Source: Caenimonas sedimenti
GTDB lineage: Bacteria > Pseudomonadota > Gammaproteobacteria > Burkholderiales > Burkholderiaceae_C
Direction of reading: 5' to 3'
Length of the DNA: 64,000 nucleotides
Assembly: GCF_007833165.1 (NCBI RefSeq)
Contig: NZ_VOBQ01000009.1
Location: 1 to 64,000 of the forward strand
The position numbers and the translations under genes were made by a program. The notes below the pieces were generated by a model. That model did not search any database and was not told the DNA's origin. It saw nothing but the letters and a program-made list of their open reading frames with translations. Of this stretch, positions 30,692-39,489 are shown piece after piece (the first letter of the stretch is position 1; the number at the start of each line of letters is the position of its first letter).

Positions 30692-31479
30692 GCGGCGATT
30701 GTCGCGGGGCGCGGCGGCATCCGGCCTGTGGCCAATGCGTAGGCCCAGTCCGGCCGGCCGCGCTCGGCGGCCAGCCGGGACTGCGGCTCCCATGCATAGG
30801 GGACCGCGCACAGCCGCGCCGTCCAGCCCTGCGCACGCTGCTCCAGCAGCGCGTAGCGAGCGTGCGGCGTGCCATTTTCGACGTGGTGATCATGCGGCTG
30901 GTCCCAGTGGAAGGCCTGGAGGCCGACGCTGCCGGGATTGACGACCAGGCTGCCACCGCACTGCACGGCGCGAGCGACATGGGTGTGGCCGCAAAGGATC
31001 AAGGACGCGCGTGTTTCGCCCAGCCTGGCACGCACTTCGTCGTCGGTGGCGGCACGCAGGCCGTTGCTGCCGTCTCGTCCGAAGCCGGGCGTCGCGGTTT
31101 CGAGCCAATACAGCAGGTCACTGGAGGGCGTGCCGTGAACCAACAGCACGTCCTGGCTCAGCTGCAGCACGGGGGGCAGGCCGCGCAGCCACGTCCAGTG
31201 CTCGTCGGTCAGCTGCGCGGCGGTGTAGCCGTCGCTCGTTGCCAGGTCCGGCGCGGCGCCGGTGTCTCGCAGCCGGAGCAGCTGCCGCTCGTGGTTGCCG
31301 GCGATCGTCGGAAAGCCCTTGGCCATCAGCAGGCCGGCCGTCTCGGCCGGCTGCAGGGGACCGCTGAGGATGTCCCCCAGGTTGACGATCTGATCGACCT
31401 CCTGCGCGGCGATGTCATCCAGCACCGCCTCCAGCGCGGACAGGTTGCCGTGGATGTCGGAAATGGCGGCCAGCTTCAC
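30688..31479 (-). CDS. Metallophosphoesterase family protein
   Basis: The 263-residue calcineurin-like phosphoesterase begins AISDIHGNL, followed by the metal ligands in NLGDILSGP and GNHERQ, and a later CGHTHVA. That is the full binuclear metal set. The family covers nucleases and phosphodiesterases; the YfcE/MJ0936 type is closest in size. Its start overlaps the end of radA and its stop overlaps the next gene, both by 4 bp. Confidence 0.9.
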   Translation of the reverse strand: MKLAAISDIHGNLSALEAVLDDIAAQEVDQIVNLGDILSGPLQPAETAGLLMAKGFPTIAGNHERQLLRLRDTGAAPDLATSDGYTAAQLTDEHWTWLRGLPPVLQLSQDVLLVHGTPSSDLLYWLETATPGFGRDGSNGLRAATDDEVRARLGETRASLILCGHTHVARAVQCGGSLVVNPGSVGLQAFHWDQPHDHHVENGTPHARYALLEQRAQGWTARLCAVPYAWEPQSRLAAERGRPDWAYALATGRMPPRPATIAA

Positions 31480-32852
31480 GCGAGTCCCCGGACGACCTCG
31501 AGCGCCTGTTCGATGCGTTCCACGGGGTGGATCGTCAGCCCTTCGAATTCGCGGCTGTTCGCTTTCGGCGCATTGGCCTTGGGCACGATCGCGACCGAGA
31601 AGCCGAGCTTCGCGGCTTCGCGCAAGCGCTCTTGGCCGCGTGGGGCGGGCCGCACTTCACCCGCCAGGCCCACTTCGCCGAAGGCGAGAAAGCCCTTGGG
31701 CAGCGCGCGACCACGCAAGGACGAGGTGATGGCCAGCATCACCGCCAGGTCGGCCGCCGGTTCGCTGATCCGCACGCCGCCTACGGCGTTGACGAACACG
31801 TCCTGGTCCATGCAGGCCACACCGGCGTGCCGGTGCAGCACGGCCAGCAGCATCGCCAGCCGGTCGCGGTCCAGGCCCACGGAGAGGCGCCGCGGACTGG
31901 GCCCACCGCTGTCCACCAGCGCCTGGATCTCCACCAGCATCGGCCGGGTGCCCTCCAGCGTGACCATGACGCAGCTGCCCGGCACCGGCTCGCTGTGCTG
32001 CGACAGGAAGATGGCGCTGGGGTTGCTCACGCCCTTCAGCCCTTTCTCGGTCATCGCGAACACGCCGATCTCGTTGACCGCGCCGAAGCGGTTCTTGATC
32101 GCGCGCACCAGGCGGAAGCTGCTGTGGGTGTCGCCCTCGAAATACAGCACGGTGTCGACCATGTGTTCCAGCACGCGCGGGCCGGCCAGCGCACCCTCCT
32201 TCGTGACGTGGCCCACCAGCACGATGCAGGTGCCGCCGGCCTTGGCGGCACGCGTGAGATGGGCCGCGCACTCCCGCACCTGGGCCACCGAGCCGGGCGC
32301 CGACGTGAGCTGGTCCGAATACACCGTCTGGATCGAGTCGATGACCGCGATCAACGGCTGCTGCGCGGCGATGGTCGCCTGGATCTTCTCCAGCTGGATT
32401 TCGGCGAGCACCTTCACCTGCGAGCGGTCCATGCCGAGACGCCGCGAGCGCAGCGCGACTTGCGCCCCGCTCTCTTCGCCCGTGACGTAGAGCGTGGGCA
32501 CGCCAGCGCGCTGCAGGCCGTCCAGCGCCTGCAGCAGCAGCGTCGACTTGCCGATCCCGGGGTCGCCACCGATGAGCACGACGCCGCCTTCCACGATGCC
32601 ACCGCCGAGCACACGGTCGAGCTCGGAGATGCCCGTGGGCGTGCGCTCGATGTCGGCCGCCTCGATGTCGGCCAGCACGGCGACCTCGGAGGCGGGTGCC
32701 AACGACGCGAACCGGTGGCGGGCCGCCGCCGCCGGCTCGGCCGTGCTTTCGATGAGCGTGTTCCAGGCTCCGCAGTGGGGGCATTTGCCCTGCCACTTGG
32801 GACTGGTGCCGCCGCATTCGGTGCAGCTGTAAACCGTCTTGTCTTTCGCCAT
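31476..32852 (-). CDS. radA: DNA repair protein RadA
   Basis: RadA (Sms) is a RecA-like ATPase that processes branched recombination intermediates. The 458 residues comprise an N-terminal zinc finger with C10, C13, C24 and C27, Walker A GGDPGIGKST at 95-104, the RadA-specific KNRFG at 253-257, and a C-terminal Lon-like domain. ATG 32852 is selected because the zinc finger follows at once. It is divergent from hpaR and its 3' end overlaps the phosphoesterase by 4 bp. Confidence 0.97.
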   Translation of the reverse strand: MAKDKTVYSCTECGGTSPKWQGKCPHCGAWNTLIESTAEPAAAARHRFASLAPASEVAVLADIEAADIERTPTGISELDRVLGGGIVEGGVVLIGGDPGIGKSTLLLQALDGLQRAGVPTLYVTGEESGAQVALRSRRLGMDRSQVKVLAEIQLEKIQATIAAQQPLIAVIDSIQTVYSDQLTSAPGSVAQVRECAAHLTRAAKAGGTCIVLVGHVTKEGALAGPRVLEHMVDTVLYFEGDTHSSFRLVRAIKNRFGAVNEIGVFAMTEKGLKGVSNPSAIFLSQHSEPVPGSCVMVTLEGTRPMLVEIQALVDSGGPSPRRLSVGLDRDRLAMLLAVLHRHAGVACMDQDVFVNAVGGVRISEPAADLAVMLAITSSLRGRALPKGFLAFGEVGLAGEVRPAPRGQERLREAAKLGFSVAIVPKANAPKANSREFEGLTIHPVERIEQALEVVRGLA

Positions 32853-32883
32853 GGGCGGAGTGTAGGGTTGTGGGCGGCGGGGC

Positions 32884-32919
32884 TTGAACGGGATCGCCAA
32901 TTCATTTAACATGTTAAAT
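32884..32919 (+). promoter_or_regulatory. hpaR operon promoter and MarR-type operator
   Basis: TTGAAC at 32884-32889 and TAACAT at 32907-32912 are separated by 17 bp. The perfect 16-bp palindrome ATTTAACATGTTAAAT (32904-32919) covers the -10 and start region, so a bound MarR-family dimer would block RNA polymerase. HpaR in E. coli represses its meta operon and is released by hydroxyphenylacetates. Autorepression here is inference from the site. Confidence 0.8.
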
Positions 32920-32939
32920 AACAGCTTCGCAACCGAACC

Positions 32940-33371
32940 GTGAGCACCACCTTCGTCCATCGCAACCTGCCGCGCCTGCTGCTGCAGGCACGTGAGTCCG
33001 TGATGGCGCACACGCGGCCGAGCTTGCGCGAGCACGGCCTGTCCGACCAGCAGTGGCGCGTGCTGCGCGTTCTTGGGGAGCATGGCACGGTGGAGACGGG
33101 GCGGGTCGCGCGCGAGGCCTACATCCTCGGACCCAGCCTCACGGGCGTGCTGGCGCGCATGGAGCGCGACGGCCTGATCCGGCGCGAACGCGACCCGGCG
33201 GACCAGCGCCGTACGGTCGTCGAAGCCACCGCCAAAGGAATGAAGATGGTGGGGCGGCTGTCGGACACCATCGAAACGCACTACGAGTGGCTGGAGAAGT
33301 CGCTCGGCAAGCAGAAGCTGGCGCAGCTCTACCAGCTGTTGGACCAGCTGATCGAACTGGAGCAACCATGA
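32940..33371 (+). CDS. hpaR: Homoprotocatechuate operon repressor, MarR family
   Basis: The 143-residue winged-helix regulator starts at GTG 32940 (MSTTFVHRNLPRLLLQ). The wing stretch GLIRRERDPADQRRT is the MarR signature, and REHGLSDQQWRVLRVL precedes it. Similarity and position at the head of the hpa genes identify it as HpaR. It should repress the operon until an aromatic effector is present. It overlaps hpaG1 by 4 bp and is divergent from radA. Confidence 0.88.
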   Translation: MSTTFVHRNLPRLLLQARESVMAHTRPSLREHGLSDQQWRVLRVLGEHGTVETGRVAREAYILGPSLTGVLARMERDGLIRRERDPADQRRTVVEATAKGMKMVGRLSDTIETHYEWLEKSLGKQKLAQLYQLLDQLIELEQP

Positions 33372-33991
33372 GCGTGATCGAACGCGGGACTGTCTACGGG
33401 ACGCTGATGAACTTTCGCGGCGAGCTCGACGCCATCGGCGCGAAGATGAGCGAGCCGCCGTACAAGGCGCCGCCGCAGGCGCCCGTGCTGTACGTGAAGC
33501 CGGCGAACACGTGGAGCGAGAACGGCGCGGTGATCCACCTGCCGGCGCACGTGCCCGAGGTCGAGATCGGCGCCACCGTGGCGATGGTGATGAAGTCGGC
33601 CACCGAGGTTGCCGGCTACATCCTCCTGAACGACCTTTCGGTGCCGCACGACAACTTCTTCCGTCCGCCGGTCAAGACCAAATGCCTGGACGGCTTCCTC
33701 GCCATCGGCGACCGCGTGCGCGCGCGCAATGAGGCAGGCGATCCGGCGGTCTTCAAGCTGCAGGTGAAAGTCAACGGTGAACTGAAGCAGACCGTGCGCT
33801 TCGCCGAGCTGGTGCGTTCGGCCGACAAGCTGCTGGCCGACGTGAGCGAGTTCATGTCGCTGCGCCCCGGCGACATGCTGATGCTGGGCTGCGACACCGG
33901 CCGGCCGCGCGCCCGCGCCGGCGACCGGATCGAGATCAGCATGCCGGCCCTGGGCACGCTGGCCAACACCCTCGCCGCGGAGGCCGCATGA
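33368..33991 (+). CDS. hpaG1: HpaG1: OPET decarboxylase/isomerase N-terminal subunit
   Basis: In the homoprotocatechuate meta pathway HpaG isomerises and decarboxylates the ring-cleavage acid after HpaF. The 207-residue protein has the fumarylacetoacetase fold (VLYVKPANTWSENG, PEVEIGATVAMVM). E. coli HpaG is a fused two-domain protein of about 430 residues. Here the two halves are separate reading frames that overlap by 4 bp, as in many betaproteobacteria. The metal-binding acidic residues are less complete in this half, as is common for the N-terminal subunit. Confidence 0.87.
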   Translation: MSVIERGTVYGTLMNFRGELDAIGAKMSEPPYKAPPQAPVLYVKPANTWSENGAVIHLPAHVPEVEIGATVAMVMKSATEVAGYILLNDLSVPHDNFFRPPVKTKCLDGFLAIGDRVRARNEAGDPAVFKLQVKVNGELKQTVRFAELVRSADKLLADVSEFMSLRPGDMLMLGCDTGRPRARAGDRIEISMPALGTLANTLAAEAA

Positions 33992-34734
33992 AACACGCAC
34001 GCGTGCAGTTCGAAGGCGTGATGCACGGCGCGCAGGAGCGCGACGGCCAGTTGCTGCTGGACGACGGCCGGCTGGTCGCGCAGGACGCCGTGACCTGGCT
34101 GCCGCCGCTGTCCAAGCTCGCGCGGCCGCGCACCATCCTCGCCCTGGGCCTGAACTACGCGGATCACGCGAAAGAGCTCGCCTTCAAGCCGCCGGAGGAG
34201 CCGCTGGTGTTCCTGAAAGGCGAGAACGCCTTGAATGGCCACCGCCAGTTCACGAAACGCCCGGCCGGCGTGCAGTTCATGCACTACGAATGCGAACTCA
34301 CGGTGGTGATCGGCAAGATGGCGAAGAAGGTCAGGCGCGACGACGCCTACGACTTCATCGCCGGCTACACGGTGGCCAACGACTACGCGATTCGTGACTA
34401 CCTCGAGAACTGGTACCGGCCCAATCTGCGCGTGAAGAACCGCGACGGCGCGACACCGCTGGGCCCCTGGCTGGTGGACCGCGCGGACATCGGCAACCCG
34501 ATGGGGCTGGCGCTGCAGACCACGGTGAACGGCCAGGTCACGCAAAGCGGGAACACGAAGGACATGATCTTCGACGTGCCCTTCCTCATCGAGTACTTCT
34601 CCAGCTTCATGACGCTGCAGCCTGGCGACCTGATCCTGACTGGCACGCCGGATGGGGTGGTCGATTGCAAGGCGGGCGACGTCGTCGTGACCGAGATCGA
34701 GGGCCTGGGTGCCCTCATGAACACCATCCAATAG
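33988..34734 (+). CDS. hpaG2: HpaG2: fumarylacetoacetate hydrolase-family isomerase/decarboxylase
   Basis: This 248-residue FAH-fold protein carries the catalytic core: ILALGLNYADHAKE, the metal-binding EC(E)LTVVIGK segment, and LILTGTPDGV. It is the C-terminal-type subunit of 5-oxopent-3-ene-1,2,5-tricarboxylate decarboxylase / 2-hydroxyhepta-2,4-diene-1,7-dioate isomerase. Divalent metal ligands are Glu/Glu/Asp in this family. It ends 4 bp before hpaE. Confidence 0.9.
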   Translation: MKHARVQFEGVMHGAQERDGQLLLDDGRLVAQDAVTWLPPLSKLARPRTILALGLNYADHAKELAFKPPEEPLVFLKGENALNGHRQFTKRPAGVQFMHYECELTVVIGKMAKKVRRDDAYDFIAGYTVANDYAIRDYLENWYRPNLRVKNRDGATPLGPWLVDRADIGNPMGLALQTTVNGQVTQSGNTKDMIFDVPFLIEYFSSFMTLQPGDLILTGTPDGVVDCKAGDVVVTEIEGLGALMNTIQ

Positions 34735-34738
34735 CACC

Positions 34739-36196
34739 ATGCGCATCGACCACCTGATCGCCGGCCGGACGGTCTCCGGCAAGGATTACTTCACCACCGT
34801 CAATCCGGCCACGCAGGAAGTGCTGGCGGAAGTCGCCTCCGGCGGCGAGTCGGAAGTGAACGCCGCGGTCGCTGCCGCGAAAGAGGCCTTCCCGAAGTGG
34901 GCTGCGCTGCCCGCCCCGCAACGGGCAAAACTGATCCGCAAGCTGGGCGACCTGATCGCCGCGCACGTGCCGGAGATCGCGCAAATGGAGACCAACGACA
35001 CCGGCCAGGTGATCGGGCAAACCGGCAAGCAGCTGATCCCGCGCGCGGCCGACAACTTCACCTACTTCGCCGAGATGTGCACCCGGGTCGACGGCCACAC
35101 CTACCCGACCGAAACGCACCTGAACTACACGCTGTTCCATCCGGTCGGCGTCTGCGCGCTGGTGTCGCCCTGGAACGTGCCCTTCATGACGGCCACCTGG
35201 AAAGTCGCCCCCTGCCTGGCCTTCGGCAACACGGCGGTGCTGAAGATGAGCGAGTTGTCGCCGATGACGGCGGCCCGGCTCGGTGAGCTGGCGTTGGAAG
35301 CGGGCATTCCCGCCGGCGTGCTGAACATCGTCCACGGCTACGGCAAGGACGCCGGCGAGCCGCTGGTTCGCCACCCGGACGTGCGGGCCATCTCCTTCAC
35401 CGGCTCCACCGCCACGGGCAACCGCATCGTGAAGGAAGCCGGGCTGAAGAAGTTCAGCATGGAGCTGGGCGGCAAGTCCCCCTTCGTGATCTTCGACGAC
35501 GCGAACCTCGAGCGCGCGCTCGACGCGGCAGTCTTCATGATCTTCTCCAACAACGGCGAGCGCTGCACCGCCGGCAGCCGGATCCTGGTGCAGAAGTCGA
35601 TCTACGCCGACTTCGCGCAGAAATTCGCGGCGCGCGCCCGCAAGATCGTCGTCGGCGATCCGCTGGACGAGAAGACCACCATCGGCCCGATGATTTCGCA
35701 GGGCCACCTGGCCAAGGTGCGCAGCTACATCGAGCTCGGCCCGAAGGAAGGCGCGACATTGCTGTGCGGCGGCCTGGATGCGCCGCTGCTGCCGGACCGT
35801 GTGAAGAAGGGCAACTACGTGCTGCCCACCGTCTTTGCGGACGTGGACAACCGCATGCGGATCGCGCAGGAAGAGATCTTCGGGCCGGTCGCGTGCCTGA
35901 TTCCCTTCGACGACGAAGCCGATGCGGTGGCCAAGGCCAACGACATTCCCTACGGCCTCTCCAGCTACGTGTTCACCGAGAACATCGGCCGCGCGCACCG
36001 CGTGGCGGCCGGCATCGAAGCCGGCATGTGCTTCGTCAACAGCCAGAACGTGCGCGACCTGCGCCAGCCCTTTGGCGGCACCAAGGCATCCGGCACGGGC
36101 CGCGAAGGCGGGACCTGGAGCTACGAAGTCTTCTTGGAGCCGAAGAACATCGCTGTGTCGCTCGGCTCGCACCACATCCCGCATTGGGGAGTGTGA
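34739..36196 (+). CDS. hpaE: 5-carboxymethyl-2-hydroxymuconate semialdehyde dehydrogenase
   Basis: HpaE oxidises the ring-cleavage semialdehyde to the dicarboxylic acid with NAD. The 485-residue aldehyde dehydrogenase has the glutamate motif MELGGKSPF (Glu at about 242), the catalytic cysteine at about 276 in NGERCTAGSR, and IFGPVACLIPF. Gene position between HpaG2 and the dioxygenase subunits supports HpaE over a general ALDH. Its TGA shares one base with the next ATG (TGATG). Confidence 0.92.
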   Translation: MRIDHLIAGRTVSGKDYFTTVNPATQEVLAEVASGGESEVNAAVAAAKEAFPKWAALPAPQRAKLIRKLGDLIAAHVPEIAQMETNDTGQVIGQTGKQLIPRAADNFTYFAEMCTRVDGHTYPTETHLNYTLFHPVGVCALVSPWNVPFMTATWKVAPCLAFGNTAVLKMSELSPMTAARLGELALEAGIPAGVLNIVHGYGKDAGEPLVRHPDVRAISFTGSTATGNRIVKEAGLKKFSMELGGKSPFVIFDDANLERALDAAVFMIFSNNGERCTAGSRILVQKSIYADFAQKFAARARKIVVGDPLDEKTTIGPMISQGHLAKVRSYIELGPKEGATLLCGGLDAPLLPDRVKKGNYVLPTVFADVDNRMRIAQEEIFGPVACLIPFDDEADAVAKANDIPYGLSSYVFTENIGRAHRVAAGIEAGMCFVNSQNVRDLRQPFGGTKASGTGREGGTWSYEVFLEPKNIAVSLGSHHIPHWGV

Positions 36197-36522
36197 TGTC
36201 CCTCTACGCCGCGCAGAAATTCCTGTACGACCTGAACCGCGACGCCGCGGTGCAGCGCCGCTATCGAGAAGACAAGGACGCGCTGCTGGCGGCATACGAC
36301 CTGGACGACGAGGAACGCGCGGCCATCCGCGACGGCGACATCGGCAAGCTCTACGTGCTGGGCTGCAATGGGCAGTTGCTGATGCACTTCGCGCCGCTGC
36401 TCGGCATCCCCTGGGCCGACTACCTGGAGGCCATGCGCGATGGCGTGCGCAAATACGGTCCCGTGCGCGCAGGCATCTACGCGATGACGACCGGCACCAA
36501 TGAGAAAGTCGCGGGAGTCTGA
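36196..36522 (+). CDS. LigA-like extradiol dioxygenase alpha subunit
   Basis: The 108-residue all-alpha protein (FLYDLNRDAAVQRRYREDKD, LYVLGCNGQLLMHFAP) matches the small LigA subunit of class III protocatechuate 4,5-dioxygenase-type enzymes. That subunit closes over the active site of the beta subunit. It overlaps hpaE by one base and the beta-subunit gene follows 2 bp later. E. coli HpaD works without such a subunit, so this operon seems to use a two-subunit ring-cleaving enzyme. Confidence 0.8.
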   Translation: MSLYAAQKFLYDLNRDAAVQRRYREDKDALLAAYDLDDEERAAIRDGDIGKLYVLGCNGQLLMHFAPLLGIPWADYLEAMRDGVRKYGPVRAGIYAMTTGTNEKVAGV

Positions 36523-36524
36523 GC

Positions 36525-37352
36525 ATGCCCCTGGTATTCGCAGGCGTCTGCAGCCATGCCCCCGGCATCACCGGCCGGGCGCACCTGGCCGATCCAGCCG
36601 TCAAGGATGAATTCCACGCCCAGTTCCGCCGCATGGGCGAAGAGCTGGAAGCCGCCAAGCCCGAAGCGGTGATCGTGATCGCGGCCGAGCACTTCGCCAA
36701 CTTCTTCATGAACAACATGCCGGCCTATGCGATCGGCATGGCGGACTGCTACGAAGGCCCGATCGAAGACCCGCAGTGGCTGGGCATCCAGAAGACCCGC
36801 GTCCCCGGCAACGCCGCGCTGTCGCAGCGCCTGATCCGCGAAGTGATGCAGACCGTGGACGTGTCCTACGCCGAGGAATGGAAGTTCGACCACGGCATCA
36901 TGGTGCCGCTGCACTTCCTCACGCCCAAATACGACAAGGCGATCATCCCGGTCAACATCAATTGCCAGGGCCCGCCGCTCACGCCGCTGCACCGTGCCTG
37001 GGCGTTCGGCGAAGCGTTGCGGCGCGCCTGCGACGCCGCGCCGGAGCGCATCGCCCTGGTGGGTACCGGCGGCATTTCGCACTGGCCCGCCACGCCCGAC
37101 TCCGGCAAGGTCAACTGGGACTGGGACCGCGAGTTCATGGACCGCTGGTGCGCCAACGACCGCGATGCCCTGCTCTCGCGCGAGCGCTACAACGACGAGG
37201 CCACCTACCGCGAAGCGGGCCAGGGCGGCTTCGAGATCCGGACCTTCATCACCGTGGCGGCCGCCGCGCGCGGGCAAGGCACGGTCCTGCACATGAAGCC
37301 CATCCCCATCTTCGCGGTCACCTGCACGGCGGCCACGATGAGCATCCAATAG
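36525..37352 (+). CDS. Class III extradiol ring-cleavage dioxygenase, LigB-like catalytic subunit
   Basis: The 275-residue LigB-fold enzyme has iron ligands in GVCSHAPG and AAEHFANF, with catalytic residues in FDHGIMVPL and GTGGISHWP. With the small subunit just upstream it should open a catechol ring next to the hydroxyls. Operon context (HpaE, F, G, H, I) makes homoprotocatechuate the likely substrate, giving 5-carboxymethyl-2-hydroxymuconate semialdehyde. Protocatechuate or another catechol acid cannot be excluded by sequence. Confidence 0.85.
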   Translation: MPLVFAGVCSHAPGITGRAHLADPAVKDEFHAQFRRMGEELEAAKPEAVIVIAAEHFANFFMNNMPAYAIGMADCYEGPIEDPQWLGIQKTRVPGNAALSQRLIREVMQTVDVSYAEEWKFDHGIMVPLHFLTPKYDKAIIPVNINCQGPPLTPLHRAWAFGEALRRACDAAPERIALVGTGGISHWPATPDSGKVNWDWDREFMDRWCANDRDALLSRERYNDEATYREAGQGGFEIRTFITVAAAARGQGTVLHMKPIPIFAVTCTAATMSIQ

Positions 37353-37364
37353 GCGAGGCCCCCC

Positions 37365-37847
37365 ATGCCCCATCTCGTCATCCTCTACACGCCCAATCTC
37401 GAGGGCAGCACGAATCTCGACGCCCTTTGCCGGTCGCTCGCGGACGCCATGCTGGCCGTGCGCGACGAGGACGGCCAGCAGGTCTTCCCGACGGGCGGCA
37501 CGCGCGTGCTGGCCTTCCCCGCGGCGCATTACGCCGTGGCCGACGGCAAGAATGACTATGGCTTCATGTACCTCAACCTGCGCATGGGCGCGGGCCGCAG
37601 CGACGCGGTGAAGAAGCAGTCGGGCGACACGGTGCTGGCCACGGTTCAAAGGCACTTCGCGCCGATTTTCGAGAAGAGCCTGATCGGGATCACCGTGCAG
37701 GTGGATGAGAGTCCCGGCCAGGTGTATGACGCGAAGCACAGCACGCTGCACCCGCTGTTCCATCCTGCCGTCATTCCCGCGCAGACGGGAATCCAGGGCA
37801 TTAAACCGGAAGGCGGAAGCTCTGGATTCCCGCCTCCGCGGGAATGA
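37365..37847 (+). CDS. hpaF: 5-carboxymethyl-2-hydroxymuconate delta-isomerase with repeat-encoded tail
   Basis: This 160-residue protein belongs to the CHMI family (tautomerase fold with N-terminal proline, [12 protein letters not shown]). It isomerises the HpaE product ahead of decarboxylation. Family members are about 125-130 residues, which matches this protein up to STLHPLF. The last 26 codons and the stop lie within a palindromic repeat element (37770-37848), so the tail [10 protein letters not shown]...PPPRE is not homologous. The stop is provided by the GGGAATGAC end of the repeat. Confidence 0.85.
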   Translation: MPHLVILYTPNLEGSTNLDALCRSLADAMLAVRDEDGQQVFPTGGTRVLAFPAAHYAVADGKNDYGFMYLNLRMGAGRSDAVKKQSGDTVLATVQRHFAPIFEKSLIGITVQVDESPGQVYDAKHSTLHPLFHPAVIPAQTGIQGIKPEGGSSGFPPPRE

Positions 37848-37848
37848 C
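37770..37848. repeat. 79-bp palindromic repeat, copy 2, inside the end of hpaF
   Basis: Ends are GTCATT/AATGAC; two facing hairpins (TTCCCGCG...CGGGAA and TTCCCGCC...GCGGGAA) flank a CCAGG/CTGGA-type core. Length and arms match the copy at 28977-29056. This element provides 26 codons, the stop codon and one possible start codon to the hpaF/hpaH junction. Confidence 0.88.
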
Positions 37849-37852
37849 GCAC

Positions 37853-38653
37853 ATGCTGACTCACGAACTCATCGCCCAACTGGCGGCCGAACTGGACCAA
37901 AGCGAAAAATCGCGCGTGCAGGTCGAGCACTTCTCCAAGCGCCACCCCGGCATGACCGTCGAGGACGGCTACGCCGTCTCGCGCGCCTGGGTCGCCAGCA
38001 AGATCGCCGCCGGCCGGAAATCCATCGGCCACAAGATCGGGCTGACCTCGCGCGCCATGCAGATCTCCAGCCAGATCGACGAGCCGGACTACGGCACGCT
38101 GCTGGACGACATGCTGTTCGCCCCGGGCGACATCCCCACCCAGCGCTTCATCGCGCCGCGGGTCGAGGTCGAGCTCGCCTTCATCTTGAAGCGCAGGCTC
38201 GAAGGCGACAAGATCACCGTCGATGACGTACTGGCGGCTACGGACTACGTGACGCCCGCCATCGAGATCATCGACGCCCGCATCGAGCAGTTCGATCGCC
38301 ATACCAAGGTGATGCGCAAGGTGCAGGACACGATCAGCGACAACGCCGCCAACGCGGGCATCGTGTTGGGTGGGCGCAAGGTGCACCCCAGGGAAGTCGA
38401 CCTGCCCTGGTGCGGCGCCATCCTGCGGCAGAACGGCGCCGTTGAAGAGACCGGGCTGGCCGCCGGGGTGCAGGGGCATCCCGCCATCGGCGTCGCCTGG
38501 CTCGCCATGAAACTGGCGCCCTGGGGCGAATGCCTGGAGGCGGGCGAGATCGTGCTGGCCGGGTCCTTCACCCGTCCGGTCGCCGCGAAGAAGGGTGACC
38601 ATTTTGACGCCGACTACGGCCCGCTCGGCCGCTTCGAATTCCTTTTCGCCTGA
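37853..38653 (+). CDS. hpaH: 2-oxohept-4-ene-1,7-dioate hydratase
   Basis: HpaH hydrates the decarboxylated diene acid before aldol cleavage. The protein (266 residues from ATG 37853) has the hydratase/FAH-like fold: [19 protein letters not shown] with metal-binding Glu residues, [10 protein letters not shown], and ending near [12 protein letters not shown]. In-frame ATG 37844 lies in the repeat and would add three residues; I choose 37853 as likely ancestral. The closely related MhpD acts on a different diene acid. Confidence 0.9.
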   Translation: MLTHELIAQLAAELDQSEKSRVQVEHFSKRHPGMTVEDGYAVSRAWVASKIAAGRKSIGHKIGLTSRAMQISSQIDEPDYGTLLDDMLFAPGDIPTQRFIAPRVEVELAFILKRRLEGDKITVDDVLAATDYVTPAIEIIDARIEQFDRHTKVMRKVQDTISDNAANAGIVLGGRKVHPREVDLPWCGAILRQNGAVEETGLAAGVQGHPAIGVAWLAMKLAPWGECLEAGEIVLAGSFTRPVAAKKGDHFDADYGPLGRFEFLFA

Positions 38654-38662
38654 AAGGCCACG

Positions 38663-39472
38663 ATGCAGACTCCCGCCAATTCCTTCAAGCAGGCCATCCG
38701 CGACAAGCGCGCGCAGATCGGCCTCTGGCTCGGCCTCGCCGGCTCCTACAGCACGGAAATCTGCGCGGGAGCCGGGTTCGACTGGCTGCTGATCGACGGC
38801 GAGCATGCACCGAACGACCTGCAGAGCATCCTGCACCAGGCGCAGATCATCGCGGGCTATCCGGGCACGCACGCCATCGCGCGCGTGCCGCAGGGCCACG
38901 GCCACGTCGGCCAGGCGCTGATCAAGCAGTACCTCGATCTCGGCCTGCAGACGCTGCTGGTGCCGATGGTCGACACGGCGGAACAGGCGCAGGAACTCGT
39001 GCGCTCCATGCGCTACCCGCCCGACGGCGTGCGCGGCATGGGCGGCGCGCGTGCCTCGCGCTGGGGCCGCTACGCCAACTACGGCAAGGAAGCCAACGCG
39101 CAGGTCTGCCTGCTGGTGCAGGTGGAAACGCGCGAGGCCATCGCCAACCTGGACGCGATCCTTGCGACCGAAGGTGTCGATGGCGTGTTCATCGGCCCCG
39201 CCGACCTCTCCGCCGCCTTCGGCCATGTCGGCAACCCGGGCCATCCGGAAGTGCAGGCACTGATCGAAGACGCGATCCGCCGCATCGCCGCGGCCGGCAA
39301 GGCCCCGGGCATCCTGATGACCGACGAGAAGCTGGCGCGCCGCTACCTCGAACTCGGCGCGCTGTTCGTGGCGGTCGGCCTGGACAACAACATCCTCGCA
39401 CGCGGGACGACGGAGCTGGCGGCGAAATTCAAGAGTGGCGTGCAAGCGATGGCGCCCAGCAAGACGTATTGA
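38663..39472 (+). CDS. hpaI: 4-hydroxy-2-oxoheptane-1,7-dioate aldolase
   Basis: HpaI cleaves the hydrated acid to pyruvate and succinate semialdehyde, ending the pathway. The 269-residue HpcH/HpaI class II aldolase has IGLWLGLAG, the catalytic DGEHAPND, arginine-containing [13 protein letters not shown], the metal-binding Glu in VQVETREA and Asp in [12 protein letters not shown]. No succinate-semialdehyde dehydrogenase is visible nearby. Confidence 0.93.
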   Translation: MQTPANSFKQAIRDKRAQIGLWLGLAGSYSTEICAGAGFDWLLIDGEHAPNDLQSILHQAQIIAGYPGTHAIARVPQGHGHVGQALIKQYLDLGLQTLLVPMVDTAEQAQELVRSMRYPPDGVRGMGGARASRWGRYANYGKEANAQVCLLVQVETREAIANLDAILATEGVDGVFIGPADLSAAFGHVGNPGHPEVQALIEDAIRRIAAAGKAPGILMTDEKLARRYLELGALFVAVGLDNNILARGTTELAAKFKSGVQAMAPSKTY

Positions 39473-39489
39473 GACCCAAGGAGCAAGAC

